Shown here: piece after piece, positions 8,235 to 17,308 of the stretch
How the letters are laid out: each line of letters starts with the position of its first letter
Numbering within the stretch: the stretch's first letter is position 1
Assembly: GCF_016807805.1 (NCBI RefSeq)
Contig: NZ_CP063362.1
Location: 3,452,501 to 3,516,500 of the forward strand
Direction: 5' to 3'
Length of the DNA stretch: 64,000 nt
Source of the DNA: Xanthobacter dioxanivorans
GTDB taxonomy: Bacteria > Pseudomonadota > Alphaproteobacteria > Rhizobiales > Xanthobacteraceae
The notes under the pieces: generated by a model
Databases searched by the model: none
What the model was told of the DNA's origin: nothing
Seen by the model: only the letters and a program-made list of their open reading frames with translations
Position numbers and translations under genes: made by a program

Positions 8235-10196
8235 ATGGTGTGGAAGACCGACGGCCAGGACCGCCTGGCGAGAAGCCTCGAAGCCTTGATCGACGATATC
8301 GACCACAAGTTTCCCGATCGAGACCGGCACAATGACGGGACCATCGGGGATACCCGCCATCGGGCCCTCGGCAACAAGACCGACCACAACCCCCACGTCC
8401 ATCGGGATGGCGCCGGCATCGTCACGGCACTCGACGTCACCCACGATCCCGAACACGGCTTCGACGCGCAGGCCTTCGCCGATTCGCTCCGCGAAGAACG
8501 GGACCGCCGGATCAAATACGTCATCTTCAACGGCCAGATCTTCAGCAGTACCGTCGATCCATGGAAATGGCGCAGAAGAAACCAGGGGCCCGGCGACCAC
8601 AGCGAGCATATCCACATCTCGGTGATCGATGATCCCGCGCTCTATGACGACCCGTCTCCCTGGACGTATGACCTCTCCGGCGTGCCGCTCAGTCCTTCTC
8701 CCGTCTTTCCGCCGCGGCTCCGCCGGGGCGACAGCGGGCCTGCCGTGGTCGACCTCCAGACCCTCCTCGGCATCGAGGCGGACGGTGATTTCGGCGAGGA
8801 CACGGATGCAGCGGTGCGCGCGTTCCAGTTGCGGAACAATCTCTTCGTGGACGGCGTCGTCGGATCGCACACCTGGGGAATTCTCCTGGCGTCGTCCACC
8901 GTCCGGCCGGCCGCGGCGCCGGAAGTGCGCCTCACCGCCGAGGCCATCGAGGAGATCGTGAGGCTTGCCGCCGGCTCGCCCCTCATCCGGCAGAAGTGGA
9001 GCGGCAGTCTCGCCCCGCGCGGCTACATCAAGGGGATGGCCGTCGCGTTCGCGCACGTCTACGCCAAATGGAAGGCGCGCGATGCCGCGGCGCTCATCAT
9101 GGCGGCCGCCGACGGTGGCAAGGAGGCGACCGACGCTCTCGCCTGGTACGCGGCCGAGTTCCGCGCCGCCGGAATGGAGAATGCCTCCTCGGGCCCGGCC
9201 CCGCTCCGTCACCTCTTCGTGCTGCTGATCGGACTTGGGATGCGCGAGAGCGGCGGCAAGTACAATGAAGGGCGGGATGTGTCGGCGGACAATACCGACG
9301 CCGAGACGGCCGAAGCCGGACTGTTCCAGATGAGCTGGAACGCGCGGGCGGCGAGCTCCGAGCTGCCCCGCCTGTTCGCGCTCCATTCGAAGGGCGACGA
9401 CGACGGCTACCTGTCCATCTTCCAGGAGGGTGTCAGGCCTCGGGAGACGGCGAACTTCGGCACCGGGGAAGGCGTCGCCTTTCAGAAGCTGTGCAAGTCT
9501 CGCCCGATCTTTGCGGTCGAGACGGCGGCCGTCGGGATGCGCGTCCTGCGCAAGCACTGGGGACCCATCAGCCGCCGCGAGGCGGAGATCCGGCCCGAGG
9601 CCGACGCGCTGCTCCGCAAGGTCCAGGAGGTGGTGGATGCCATCGCGGTCGCGCCTGTGCCGCAGGATGTCCCGGTGCCACGGGATGTGCCGCTGCCGCA
9701 GCACTTTCCCGTGCCAGCCTCCCTCGACCCTGTTCACCTTCTGCTGCTCGTGATCGCGGCACTCTTGAAGGAGAAGCCCATGCAGGACGCCTCCAGCGCG
9801 CAGGGCCAGGGCGACCCCCTCAGGATCGTCCTCGCCACGCTGCTGCAATCCCTCGCCGCCGGCCGGCCGGCTGTCGCGGGCGACCTCGCGGTCGACCCGC
9901 GCCCCGCCGTGCGGCCGGATGCGGCTGTGCCGCAGCCGGTGACCGCCGATCCGCTCGCGCTTGTGCTGCCAATGCTGCTGCAGGCGCTGGTTCAGGGCCT
10001 CGCGCCATCGGCGGCGGCGGGCGGCACCGCGCTGGCGCCGAAGCCTCCCGCGCCGATCCCGCCGGCCACCCTCCCGCCAACGCCCATCGCCGGACCGGTC
10101 GACCTTCTGGGTGCCCTTTCGGGTGTCCAGAGCCAGGGAGGTGCCGCGGCGGGCGGCACCTCCCCGAGCAGTTACAGAAGATCATCCAAGCCGTGA
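8235..10196 (+). CDS. Phage-like peptidoglycan hydrolase with M15-type, PG-binding and lysozyme-like modules
   Basis: 653 residues. Module 1 (about 1-140): zinc-peptidase-like fold typical of phage M15 endolysins, with KTDHNPH, ALDVTHDP and SEHIHIS as likely metal-binding segments. Module 2 (about 157-215): PG_binding_1 repeat (LRRGDSGPAVVDLQTLLGI...DGVVGSHTWG). Module 3 (about 225-460): helical, with GLGMRESGGKYNEGRD and EAGLFQMSWNARAA, reminiscent of a transglycosylase/lysozyme active-site Glu region. The tail is Pro/Ala-rich. GGAGGG precedes the ATG. The frame ends at 10196 inside what looks like continuing coding sequence in another frame (see next feature), so the gene may be frameshifted near 10161-10164. 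No other phage genes surround it. Confidence 0.75.
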   Translation: MVWKTDGQDRLARSLEALIDDIDHKFPDRDRHNDGTIGDTRHRALGNKTDHNPHVHRDGAGIVTALDVTHDPEHGFDAQAFADSLREERDRRIKYVIFNGQIFSSTVDPWKWRRRNQGPGDHSEHIHISVIDDPALYDDPSPWTYDLSGVPLSPSPVFPPRLRRGDSGPAVVDLQTLLGIEADGDFGEDTDAAVRAFQLRNNLFVDGVVGSHTWGILLASSTVRPAAAPEVRLTAEAIEEIVRLAAGSPLIRQKWSGSLAPRGYIKGMAVAFAHVYAKWKARDAAALIMAAADGGKEATDALAWYAAEFRAAGMENASSGPAPLRHLFVLLIGLGMRESGGKYNEGRDVSADNTDAETAEAGLFQMSWNARAASSELPRLFALHSKGDDDGYLSIFQEGVRPRETANFGTGEGVAFQKLCKSRPIFAVETAAVGMRVLRKHWGPISRREAEIRPEADALLRKVQEVVDAIAVAPVPQDVPVPRDVPLPQHFPVPASLDPVHLLLLVIAALLKEKPMQDASSAQGQGDPLRIVLATLLQSLAAGRPAVAGDLAVDPRPAVRPDAAVPQPVTADPLALVLPMLLQALVQGLAPSAAAGGTALAPKPPAPIPPATLPPTPIAGPVDLLGALSGVQSQGGAAAGGTSPSSYRRSSKP

Positions 10197-10489
10197 CTGC
10201 CATCGCCGGCGGCAGCCCGCGGCTCGGCACGGTCAACGGCGCGCTCGGCCAGACGATCGGCCGACTGCTCAACGGCAAGAAGTCGGCCATCGGCATCATC
10301 GGCTCGCTCGCCGCCGGCCTGATGGAGGCCGTCCCGCAGATCGCCCCCGCTCTGGCGGGGCCGGCCGCAACCCTTCTGCCGGGCATCGGCAGCGTTGCCC
10401 TTCCCGTCTTCCTCGCGATGACCGCCTGGGGCTTCCTCGGGAAGATGGAGAAATGGACGGGTCCCGCGCCGCAGGCGCGCGCGGGGTGA
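10193..10489 (+). CDS. Hydrophobic C-terminal segment or separate holin-like small protein
   Basis: About 98 residues from a GTG at 10193 that overlaps the upstream stop by four bases (GTGA). It is helical, with a hydrophobic stretch around SAIGIIGSLAAGLMEAV and another at LLPGIGSVALPVFLAMTAWGFLG. Two readings are possible. (a) A separate, translationally coupled small membrane protein, as expected for a holin beside an endolysin. (b) The true C-terminus of the upstream protein: in this frame the text before the GTG reads PEQLQKIIQAVTAIAGG, which is good helical coding sequence, and one extra base in the CCCC run at 10161-10164 would join the frames into a product of about 751 residues. I slightly favour (b). 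Confidence 0.55.
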   Translation: MTAIAGGSPRLGTVNGALGQTIGRLLNGKKSAIGIIGSLAAGLMEAVPQIAPALAGPAATLLPGIGSVALPVFLAMTAWGFLGKMEKWTGPAPQARAG

Positions 10490-10594
10490 ATGCCTTCGGC
10501 GCGCGGAGCGGGGAGGGGTCGCGCCCGTCGGTCCGGGTTTGCACAGAACAGAATTGAACGGAAGGATCCGCTGGCAAGACCCGCGTGAGCGGCC

Positions 10595-12220
10595 TCACCC
10601 GGCGGCGGCGAGCGCCGGGGGCGGCGCCGGTACGTGGGGATCGACCCAGCGCCCGGCCTCGATGTCGGCGATCTGCTCGGAAATCTCTTTCGTCACCTGC
10701 CGCGCGAAGGGGCCGAGATGGACATAGAACAGGGCCATCACCATGAGCGGCTCGATGGTTTCCAGCCGGCCGTTGAGCCCGCGCAGCACCAGAGGCCAGA
10801 GGTGGACGGCCGTCCCGGGGTGGCGGACGGTGATCTTGAAGAGCAGGCGGAAGAGACGCGCGAGGTCCGCGGCGAGCTGGCGCGGATCGATCGGTGCGGC
10901 CTCCCCGTCGGGCTGCCGACCCTTCACCAGGCTGACGACGCGCCGCACGCGGGCGAAAAAGGCTTTCGGCGCATAGATGCGGGCGTAGACGTCGCGATAC
11001 CCGCGCAGCACCTCCGCGCGGGATCGGAGCGTGGTGAAGTTGAGGCCGGCGCCCGTCTGGTCGCCGTGCTTGAACATCTCGCTCGTGAGGGGGAACAGCC
11101 GCCCCTCCCGCTCCAGCCGGCGCGAGAGCTGGGTGTCCGGCAGGGCGAAGAGGAGGCCCAGCGACGCCACCGGGAGGGCCGCCGCCTCGATCAGTTCCGC
11201 CATGGCCTCGCCCACGTCCGGCCGCTCGTTGTCGAACCCGATGATGAAGCCGGCAATGACCAGCAGCCCGGCGGCATAGATGCGATGCACGCTCTCGGCG
11301 ATGTTTCGCTTGGTGTTCTGCTTCTTCAGCGTCGAGCGCAACACCTCATCGTCCGGGCTCTCGATACCGATGAAGACGAGAAAGAAGCCGGCGTCGGAGA
11401 GCAGGGAGAGCAGCAGCGGATCGTCGGCGAGGTTGAGAGAGGCCTCCGTGGAGAATTGGAAGGGATGGCCCCGTTCCTTCTGCCAGGCGATCAGGTGCGG
11501 CAGGAAGGCCTTGACCGCCTTCTTGTTGCCGATGAGGTTGTCGTCGACGAAATCGACATGGCCGCGATAGCCGAGCTCGTAAAGTGCATCGAGCTCGGCG
11601 AGCATTTGCGCGGTGCCCTTGGCGCGCGGGACACGGCCGTAGAGCTCGATGATGTCGCAGAACTCGCAGGTGAAGGGGCATCCACGGGAATATTGCACGC
11701 CCACAAAGAGATAATGCTTAAGCTTGAGCAGATCGAAGCGGGGCACGGGCGTCGTGGTGACGTCCGGCTTGGTCTCCGGCGCCGTGAAGAGCCCCTTGCG
11801 GGCGCCGCCCTCCCACGCCGCGACGAAGCTGTCGATGACGCCCTCGGCCTCGCCGACGACCCGGAAGTCCGCGATGGCATAGGCATCGGGGCTCGATGAG
11901 ACATCGGGTCCGCCCATCACGACCACCTTGCCGGCGGCTTGCGCCATGGCGATGACCCGCAGGGCCTCCGGTCGCTGCGGCAGCATTCCGCTCACGAAGA
12001 CCAAGTCGGCCCAGCCGAGCGCGTCGGCGGTCAGATCCTCGACGTTGCAGTCCAGGAGTCGCGGCTTCCATGTGGCCGGAAGCATGGCCGCGACGGTGAC
12101 GAGACCCAGAGGCGGCGCCATGCAACGGGCGCCCAGGACACGCGCCATGTCCAGGTTGCGCCAGAAGGAGGGCTGCGTGAAACGGGGGTAGACGAGGAGC
12201 ACGTTGGTTGCTTCAGGCAT
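10595..12220 (-). CDS. B12-binding-domain radical SAM protein (DUF4070 type)
   Basis: 541 residues. The N-terminal about 150 residues are a cobalamin-binding Rossmann domain (NVLLVYPRF..., WADLVFVSGML, VVMGGPDVSS). The radical SAM core has the cluster motif C-x3-C-x2-C in YSRGCPFTCEFCD, followed by VDDNLIGNKKAVKAFL and FIGIESPDDEVL, and the C-terminal part resembles DUF4070. Such enzymes use SAM and often B12 for methylation or C-C bond chemistry. The substrate is unknown and no pathway genes surround it, so the role cannot be assigned. It is transcribed leftward and alone. Confidence 0.9.
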   Translation of the reverse strand: MPEATNVLLVYPRFTQPSFWRNLDMARVLGARCMAPPLGLVTVAAMLPATWKPRLLDCNVEDLTADALGWADLVFVSGMLPQRPEALRVIAMAQAAGKVVVMGGPDVSSSPDAYAIADFRVVGEAEGVIDSFVAAWEGGARKGLFTAPETKPDVTTTPVPRFDLLKLKHYLFVGVQYSRGCPFTCEFCDIIELYGRVPRAKGTAQMLAELDALYELGYRGHVDFVDDNLIGNKKAVKAFLPHLIAWQKERGHPFQFSTEASLNLADDPLLLSLLSDAGFFLVFIGIESPDDEVLRSTLKKQNTKRNIAESVHRIYAAGLLVIAGFIIGFDNERPDVGEAMAELIEAAALPVASLGLLFALPDTQLSRRLEREGRLFPLTSEMFKHGDQTGAGLNFTTLRSRAEVLRGYRDVYARIYAPKAFFARVRRVVSLVKGRQPDGEAAPIDPRQLAADLARLFRLLFKITVRHPGTAVHLWPLVLRGLNGRLETIEPLMVMALFYVHLGPFARQVTKEISEQIADIEAGRWVDPHVPAPPPALAAAG

Positions 12221-12597
12221 CCGCAGGCCTCTCCCTTCCGCTTCGCGCCGACGGTGCCAACATAGGAAGGTTGCAGGAGCATGTCACTGGCCGGAATGCG
12301 AGCGTCGACCCGCGTTGATCGTTTTGCAGGTGGTGCCGGTCGAGGGCGCCGCAAGTTTCACATAAGCGGCGGAGAATAATTATATTTTGTTTGCGGCACG
12401 AACCAGGTGCCAACGGAAGTGCCACCATTCTGATGTGATGAGCCGGGAGGAGGGCTCACGCCTCCTCCAGCGCCCGGTCGAGGCTCCGGGCGACCAAGCC
12501 GCAGGCCCGGCTGGACGAAGGCGCCCACTTCTGCGCCGTTGCGCCCGGGCAGATCGTTCAACGTCACGAAGGAGCTGGGTCCGGCCCGGCGACCGCG
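12221..12597. other. 377-bp intergenic region
   Basis: No supportable gene. It includes an AT-rich patch around 12370-12392, probably the promoter region of the radical SAM gene. A hairpin at 12446-12468 (eight-base arms GGAGGAGG/CCTCCTCC, seven-base loop, no T-run) lies about 130 bp past the stop of the flavin reductase gene and may end the operon transcript. Confidence 0.45.
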
Positions 12598-13122
12598 CTA
12601 CGAGGCCGCTGGGCCCGATCCGGCCAGCCGCCGATAGCCGCCGTCGAAGTAGAGCAGAGGCGAGGCGGCGCGGGTATGGACAGCCACCACCTCACCCACG
12701 AAAATGGTGTGCGTGCCCGCATGGTGCCGGTCGCGGAGCCGGCATTCGAGCACGGCGACCGCATCCGCGACGACGGGGCAACCGGTGCCGCCGCGCTCAT
12801 GCGCGACGCCGTCGAAGGGGTCGTCGAGGCGCTGCGCGAAGCGGCCCGCGAGATGCTGCTGGTGCTCGGCGAGGATGTTGACGGCGAAGGCGCCGCTTTC
12901 GGCAATCAGGCCATGCGAGGTGGTGTCCCGGTTGATGACCGCGAGGATCTGCGGCGGCGCGGTGCTGACACTGCACACGGCCGTCGCCGTCATGCCGTTG
13001 AGCTGGCCATCCCTGCATGAGGTGATGATTGTGACGCTGGCGGCGAGCGCGCGCATGGCGGCCTTGAACGTCGCCGCATCGACGGCTGGCGGGGCGTCGT
13101 CGCTGCGGGAGGCTTGCATCAT
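12598..13122 (-). CDS. Flavin reductase (component of a two-component flavin monooxygenase)
   Basis: 174 residues. A flavin_reduct domain starts with FKAAMRALAASVTIITS and continues with NGMTATAVCSVSTAPPQILAVIN (FMN-binding), SGAFAVNILAEHQ and GVAHERGGTGCPVV, typical of the HpaC/NtaB/DszD family. It reduces FMN or FAD with NAD(P)H and passes the free reduced flavin to a partner monooxygenase. That partner is encoded directly upstream, with a four-base ATGA overlap. It is the last gene of the transporter/monooxygenase operon. Start chosen at the first of two adjacent Met codons because of the overlap. Confidence 0.9.
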   Translation of the reverse strand: MMQASRSDDAPPAVDAATFKAAMRALAASVTIITSCRDGQLNGMTATAVCSVSTAPPQILAVINRDTTSHGLIAESGAFAVNILAEHQQHLAGRFAQRLDDPFDGVAHERGGTGCPVVADAVAVLECRLRDRHHAGTHTIFVGEVVAVHTRAASPLLYFDGGYRRLAGSGPAAS

Positions 13123-14438
13123 TGCGCTCCCTCCGCGAGGAGGTCGCGCAAGTGTCCTCCGGCATAGCCCCGCCTCAGGTATCCACGGGACTGGAGCAGG
13201 GGAACGACCTGGGTCACGAAATCCTCGAACGTGTCCGGCAGGAAGGCGGGGGAAATGACGAAACCGTCGGCCGCCCCGCTGTCGATGATGGCGATGAGCT
13301 GGTCCGCCACCTCTTGCGCCGTGCCCACCGCGCGCGGACACATGACGCCGCGGGCATAGACGCCGCCGGCCTCGGCGATGGTCATGCCGCCGTCGGGCGT
13401 GATGCTGCGCAGCGCCGCAAGGTTGCCCTGGCTGCCCGAGGCTGCGATCTCCTTCACCGTGGCGTCCATGGGTAGGCCCGAAAAGTCGGTGTTGGCGTGG
13501 GCCGCCAGCGTCGAGAGGCCGGCGACGGGATCGGCGAGGGAATCGTGCAGCGCCTGCTTCGCCTCCGCCTCGGTGCGGGTGGCGCCGATGAAGGGCATGA
13601 TGGCCATCAGCACCTTGCTGGCGCCGCGCGGGCGGCCGGCGGCCTCCAGCGCCGCTGCCACATCCGTCTTGAAGGCCCGCATGCGCTCGAGGTTCGGCTG
13701 GAGCGCGAAGATGATGTCCGACCAGCGCGCCGCAAACGCCTTGCCCCGCCCCGACGAGCCCGCCTGCACGATCACCGGCCGCCCCTGCGGGCTGCGCGGG
13801 ATGTTGAGCGGGCCGCGGGACTGGAACCACTTCCCCTGGTGGTTGGCGTAATGCACCTTGTCGGGATCGGCATAGATGCCGGCTGCCCGGTCGAGCACGA
13901 GGGCGTCTTCGTCCCAGCTGTCCCAGAGCTTGAACGCCAGTTCCATGAATTCGTCGGCCCGGTCATAGCGCTCGTCATGGCCGAGGTGGGGTACGGAACC
14001 GAAGTTCAGCGCCTCGCCGTCGTTCATGGAGGTGACCACGTTCCAGGCCGCGCGGCCGCCGGAGATGTGGTCGAGGGTCGCGAACTCGCGGGCGAGGTTG
14101 TAGGGCGCATCATAGGTGGTGGAGCGCGTGGCGCCGAGGCCGATATGACGCGTCACGGCCGCCATGGCGCCGAGGATGGGCATGGGGTCCATGCGCGTCG
14201 CGTCCTGGTCGCCTCGCCTCAGGCCCGCCGCATGGCTGTCGCCGTAGCGGTCGGCGATGGCGAGGCGGTCGGCGAAGAACAGGAAGTCGAAGCAGCCCTG
14301 TTCCAGCAGGCGGGCGATCCGCACGTAATGGTCGAGGCTGAGGAACGGCGTCTCGTGAGCCGGGTTGCGCCAGATGGCGTGGCTGTGAACCACCGGGCCG
14401 GCGATCAGGAAACCGCACAGATGCATGGGTTTGGGCAT
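13119..14438 (-). CDS. NtaA/SnaA/DszA-family FMN-dependent monooxygenase (luciferase-like)
   Basis: 439 residues, bacterial-luciferase-like TIM barrel. Family-typical segments include HAIWRNPAHETPFLSLDHYVRIARLLEQG, FDFLFFADRL, GLGATRSTTYDAPYNLAREFATLDHISGGRAAWNVVTS and QSRGPLNIPRSPQGRPVIVQAGSSGRGKAFAARW. This subgroup includes nitrilotriacetate, dibenzothiophene-sulfone and alkylsulfonate-type monooxygenases, which use FMNH2 supplied by a separate reductase. The reductase is encoded immediately downstream and an ABC importer upstream, so I infer oxidative breakdown of an imported compound. Substrate unknown. GGGAGG lies upstream of the ATG. Confidence 0.9.
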   Translation of the reverse strand: MPKPMHLCGFLIAGPVVHSHAIWRNPAHETPFLSLDHYVRIARLLEQGCFDFLFFADRLAIADRYGDSHAAGLRRGDQDATRMDPMPILGAMAAVTRHIGLGATRSTTYDAPYNLAREFATLDHISGGRAAWNVVTSMNDGEALNFGSVPHLGHDERYDRADEFMELAFKLWDSWDEDALVLDRAAGIYADPDKVHYANHQGKWFQSRGPLNIPRSPQGRPVIVQAGSSGRGKAFAARWSDIIFALQPNLERMRAFKTDVAAALEAAGRPRGASKVLMAIMPFIGATRTEAEAKQALHDSLADPVAGLSTLAAHANTDFSGLPMDATVKEIAASGSQGNLAALRSITPDGGMTIAEAGGVYARGVMCPRAVGTAQEVADQLIAIIDSGAADGFVISPAFLPDTFEDFVTQVVPLLQSRGYLRRGYAGGHLRDLLAEGAQ

Positions 14439-14531
14439 AGTTGATCCTCCCTTGTCCCGGTTCGGGCAAGGCTTGTCGGTTCACGTGCGGCGACCCCGCG
14501 CGTGGATGTGAAAACCTTCGCTGTTCCGTCT

Positions 14532-14558
14532 CTCCTCCCCGCACAGGCCGGGGAGGAG
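14532..14558 (-). terminator. Hairpin between substrate-binding protein and monooxygenase genes
   Basis: Nine-base arms CTCCTCCCC and GGGGAGGAG enclose a nine-base loop. It lies 17 bp after the end of the substrate-binding protein gene. There is no T-run, so it may be a processing or attenuation element rather than a full terminator. Confidence 0.4.
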
Positions 14559-14574
14559 GGCGTCCTCGCAGCCG

Positions 14575-15800
14575 TCAGGAGATGACGCTCACCGTCTGAT
14601 TCTTCCCGTCCTTGATCACCTGGACGAGGAACGAGCGGTTGATCTGGTCCCCTTCGCGTCGAAGTCGCAGGTGGCGCCGGCGCCGACGAACTTGATCTTC
14701 TTGCCGGCGCGGATGAGTTCGAGTCCCTTCACCACGTCGTCCACCTCCTCGCCCGGAGGATTGCAGACCTCGAAGACCGACTTGGCCCATGTCTTCGCGT
14801 CGGAAGACTTGGCGTGCTCCATGGCGAGGGCGGTGGCGCAGATCTGGTCGTGGGCGTTGCCGGCGAACAGGAACACCGTGCCGGCGGGCGCGCCCATCTC
14901 CTTCACGAATTTCTTATAGGACGCGGACTCGAGCGGCGGCGCGGGCTGGAGGTGATAGATGCCGTTCGCCACCTCCGGCCCCACGGCCTGGAGGAACTTG
15001 CCCTCCGCGTCGGCTCCGATGGAGAGCGCGACGATCTTCGACTTGAAGCCGCCGCGATAGGCCTCCTTGGCGATGGAGACGAAGTCGGTGAGCAGCGACA
15101 GGCAGAAGACGGCGTCCGGCTCGCCGCCGAAGGCCTTCTCCACCTCGGAGCGGTAGGAGGGCTGGTCGGGGTTGTACATGACCACCTCGGTGACCTTGCC
15201 GCCGAGCTTGGCGAACTCCGCCTTGAAGGGCTCGATCATGGCCACCACGAAGGGATTCTGCTGGGCCAGCACCACCGCCGTCTTGGCGCCGATCTTCTCC
15301 ATCACCTTGGCGCCTGCCGGGCCCCAGGAGGTGCTCTTCGCCTGGAAGCGGAAGACGAGGCCCTTGGTGTCGCCCTCGGTCACCGCATTGGCGGCGCAGG
15401 ACACCATCTGCACCTTGTCGGCGGCGAGGATGATAGGCTTGGCCGCAAGCGCGATCGGGCTGCCCCAGAAGCCGCCCACGAGCTCCACCTTGTTCACCTC
15501 CAGCAGCTTTTTCGTACCGGTGACGCCGACCGTCGGGTTGGTTTCGGAATCCTCGATGAACAGCTTCAGGGGGCGCCCGCCGAGGAGGCCTCCGGCATCG
15601 TTCACCTTCTTCACCACCATCTCCGCGGCCTTTTTCATGTCCGGGCCATAGGGCCCTGTCGCGCCGGAGAAGGGCAGCACCATGCCGATCGGAATCTCGG
15701 CAGCCTGCGCCGCGGCCGGCCGGCGCAGCAGAGCGGCCGCAGGAAGCGAGGCGAGGCCGGCGACCACGTGCCGGCGGGTGAGGGGCAGACCATGGCTCAC
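14575..15800 (-). pseudogene. ABC transporter substrate-binding protein (LivK type), frameshifted near the 3' end
   Basis: The first frame (GTG at 15800, overlapping the previous stop by GTGA) encodes a twin-arginine-like signal (LTRRHVVAG) and a type I periplasmic binding protein (IPIGMVLPFSGATGPYG..., VNDAGGLLGGRPL, LVGGFWGSP). It reads through ATCDFDAKG and then ends in nonsense at 14616. The expected ending, DQINRSFLVQVIKDG...SVIS with stop at 14575, is intact in a neighbouring frame. One extra base in the CCCC run at 14649-14652 restores a protein of about 408 residues. It would bind the substrate of the adjacent importer. Real mutation and consensus error cannot be separated here. Confidence 0.75.
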
Positions 15801-16378
15801 GGCGTGTCTCCTGTTGCTGTGTTCGGTTCGGGGTGAAGGTGAAGCAGCGCCTCGGCGGCGCCGTCGTCGATCTGGAGCGCGTCGTTGAAGCGGTTGAAGA
15901 AGCCGGCGAGCGCCGCGCGCAGCGTCAGCTCGACAATCTGGGCCTCAGTGAAGTGCCGGCGCAGCTCCACGAACGCCTGCTCCCGGATGCCCCAGGCGCG
16001 CGTCGTGACGAGCCGCGCATAGTCGATCACCGCGCGGTCGGCGGCATCGAAGGCGGGATGGTCGCTCTCGGGCAGGACCGCCACCGCCTCGGCCGGCACG
16101 CCTTCCACCTCCAGCAGAGGGGTATGGTGCGAGACGCAGTAAGGGCACGCGTTGAGCTTGGAGACAGTGACGACCGCCAGCTCGATGTAGCGGAAGGGCA
16201 CGCCTTCCCGCGCGCGCAGCTCCATCAGCATCCGATAGAGGTGGTCGAGGGCCGGCGGCACGTGGGCGAGCACGGCCGCCTGGTCGCGGAAGTCCGAATA
16301 GCCGCCGGCGAAGGCGGAGAAAACGTCAGCCAGGGACGGCGGCAGGTCCACCGCTGAAAGGGGGGTGACGCGGGGCAT
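15797..16378 (-). CDS. AhpD-like/carboxymuconolactone decarboxylase-family protein
   Basis: 193 residues, all-helical. The core FRYIELAVVTVSKLNACPYCVSHHTPLL carries the E...CxxCxxxH redox/proton-relay motif of AhpD-type peroxidases. It sits inside the importer operon: it begins one base into the upstream permease stop (TGATG) and overlaps the binding-protein start by four bases, so it is co-translated with them. In catabolic operons such proteins often detoxify peroxides or catalyse small-molecule steps. A protective or catalytic role beside the flavin monooxygenase is inference. Confidence 0.85.
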   Translation of the reverse strand: MPRVTPLSAVDLPPSLADVFSAFAGGYSDFRDQAAVLAHVPPALDHLYRMLMELRAREGVPFRYIELAVVTVSKLNACPYCVSHHTPLLEVEGVPAEAVAVLPESDHPAFDAADRAVIDYARLVTTRAWGIREQAFVELRRHFTEAQIVELTLRAALAGFFNRFNDALQIDDGAAEALLHLHPEPNTATGDTP

Positions 16379-17298
16379 CAGGCTTTCTCGCTTTCCGGCG
16401 GGAAGAAGTCGGCGAGGCGCCGGTGGGGCTCGGCCACGAACCCCTCGGGCCTCATGATGAGCAGCAGGACGATGCCGACCCCGATCATCCCCAGCCGGAG
16501 CGCCGAGAGCTGCACGCCGTCGATGCCGGGGATCACATCCTTGAGGAAGCGCGTTGCCTCCAGGATCAGCATGATGGACCCGGCACCAAGCACGAGGCCG
16601 AGGTTGGAGCCGCGCCCGCCGGCGATCACCGCCATGAAGGCGTAGGCGGTGATGATGGGCGTGAACTGGCTCGGGTCGATATAGGTGAGGAAGAAGGCGT
16701 GCAGCGCCCCGGCCATCCCCATGATCGCGCCGCCCACGGCGAAGGCCCGCACCCGGAGCGCCAGCACCGGCTTGCCGAGGGCTGCCGCCACGGTGGCGTC
16801 GTCGCGCACGGCGCGCAGCACCCGCCCGAACGGCGAGCGCACCAGCGCCTCGCTGAAGGCGAACACCACCACAACCAGCGTGAGCGCGAAGGCGAGGATC
16901 GCCCCGTCACCCCATCCGGCCGGCGTGAGGCCGGCGAAGGGGCGGGGAATGTCGGCGATGCCCAGCGCCCCGCCGGTGAGGTCGCCGAGATTGAGCAGCA
17001 GGATGCGCACCACCTCGGCAAAGCCGATGGTGACGATGGCGAGGTAATTCTCCTCCAGCCGGATGGTGAGCAGCGACAGCAGCATGGAGACGACCGCGCA
17101 CACGGCCGCGGCCAGCGCCAGACCGGCGAACCAGCCCACGTGCGGCGCGGTGATGGCGAGCGTGTAGGCGCCGAGCGCGACGAAGCCGGCGACGCCGAAA
17201 TTGACCAGCCCCGCAAGCCCCCATTGCAGGTTGAGGGCAAGCCCCACCAGCGCTGCGATGGAAACGAAGATGACGACGGTGACGAGGTAGGAGATCAT
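16378..17298 (-). CDS. Branched-chain amino acid-type ABC permease (LivM type)
   Basis: 306 residues from the ATG at 17298 (MISYLVTVVIF). Hydrophobic throughout, with about nine transmembrane helices and the LivM landmarks NLQWGLAGLVNFGVAGFVALGAYT, RLEENYLAIVTIGFAEVVR, RSPFGRVLRAVRDD (ATPase-contact loop) and VIAGGRGSNLGLVLGA. Forms the membrane channel with the LivH-type permease encoded 10 bp upstream. Substrates of this family include amino acids, urea, amides and aromatic acids. Confidence 0.9.
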   Translation of the reverse strand: MISYLVTVVIFVSIAALVGLALNLQWGLAGLVNFGVAGFVALGAYTLAITAPHVGWFAGLALAAAVCAVVSMLLSLLTIRLEENYLAIVTIGFAEVVRILLLNLGDLTGGALGIADIPRPFAGLTPAGWGDGAILAFALTLVVVVFAFSEALVRSPFGRVLRAVRDDATVAAALGKPVLALRVRAFAVGGAIMGMAGALHAFFLTYIDPSQFTPIITAYAFMAVIAGGRGSNLGLVLGAGSIMLILEATRFLKDVIPGIDGVQLSALRLGMIGVGIVLLLIMRPEGFVAEPHRRLADFFPPESEKA

Positions 17299-17308
17299 CG
17301 TGCGGCCC

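Noticed and set aside
10155..10200. Programmed -1 frameshift in the hydrolase gene
   Set aside because: No canonical slippery heptamer or well-placed downstream pseudoknot is evident; a lost base in CCCC or a coupled second gene is simpler.
8235..10489. Prophage
   Set aside because: One endolysin-like gene only; no integrase, structural genes, attachment sites or composition break.
12387..12881. 164-codon plus-strand frame
   Set aside because: Overlaps the flavin reductase gene on the opposite strand and is Arg/Pro/Gly-rich noncoding-type sequence.
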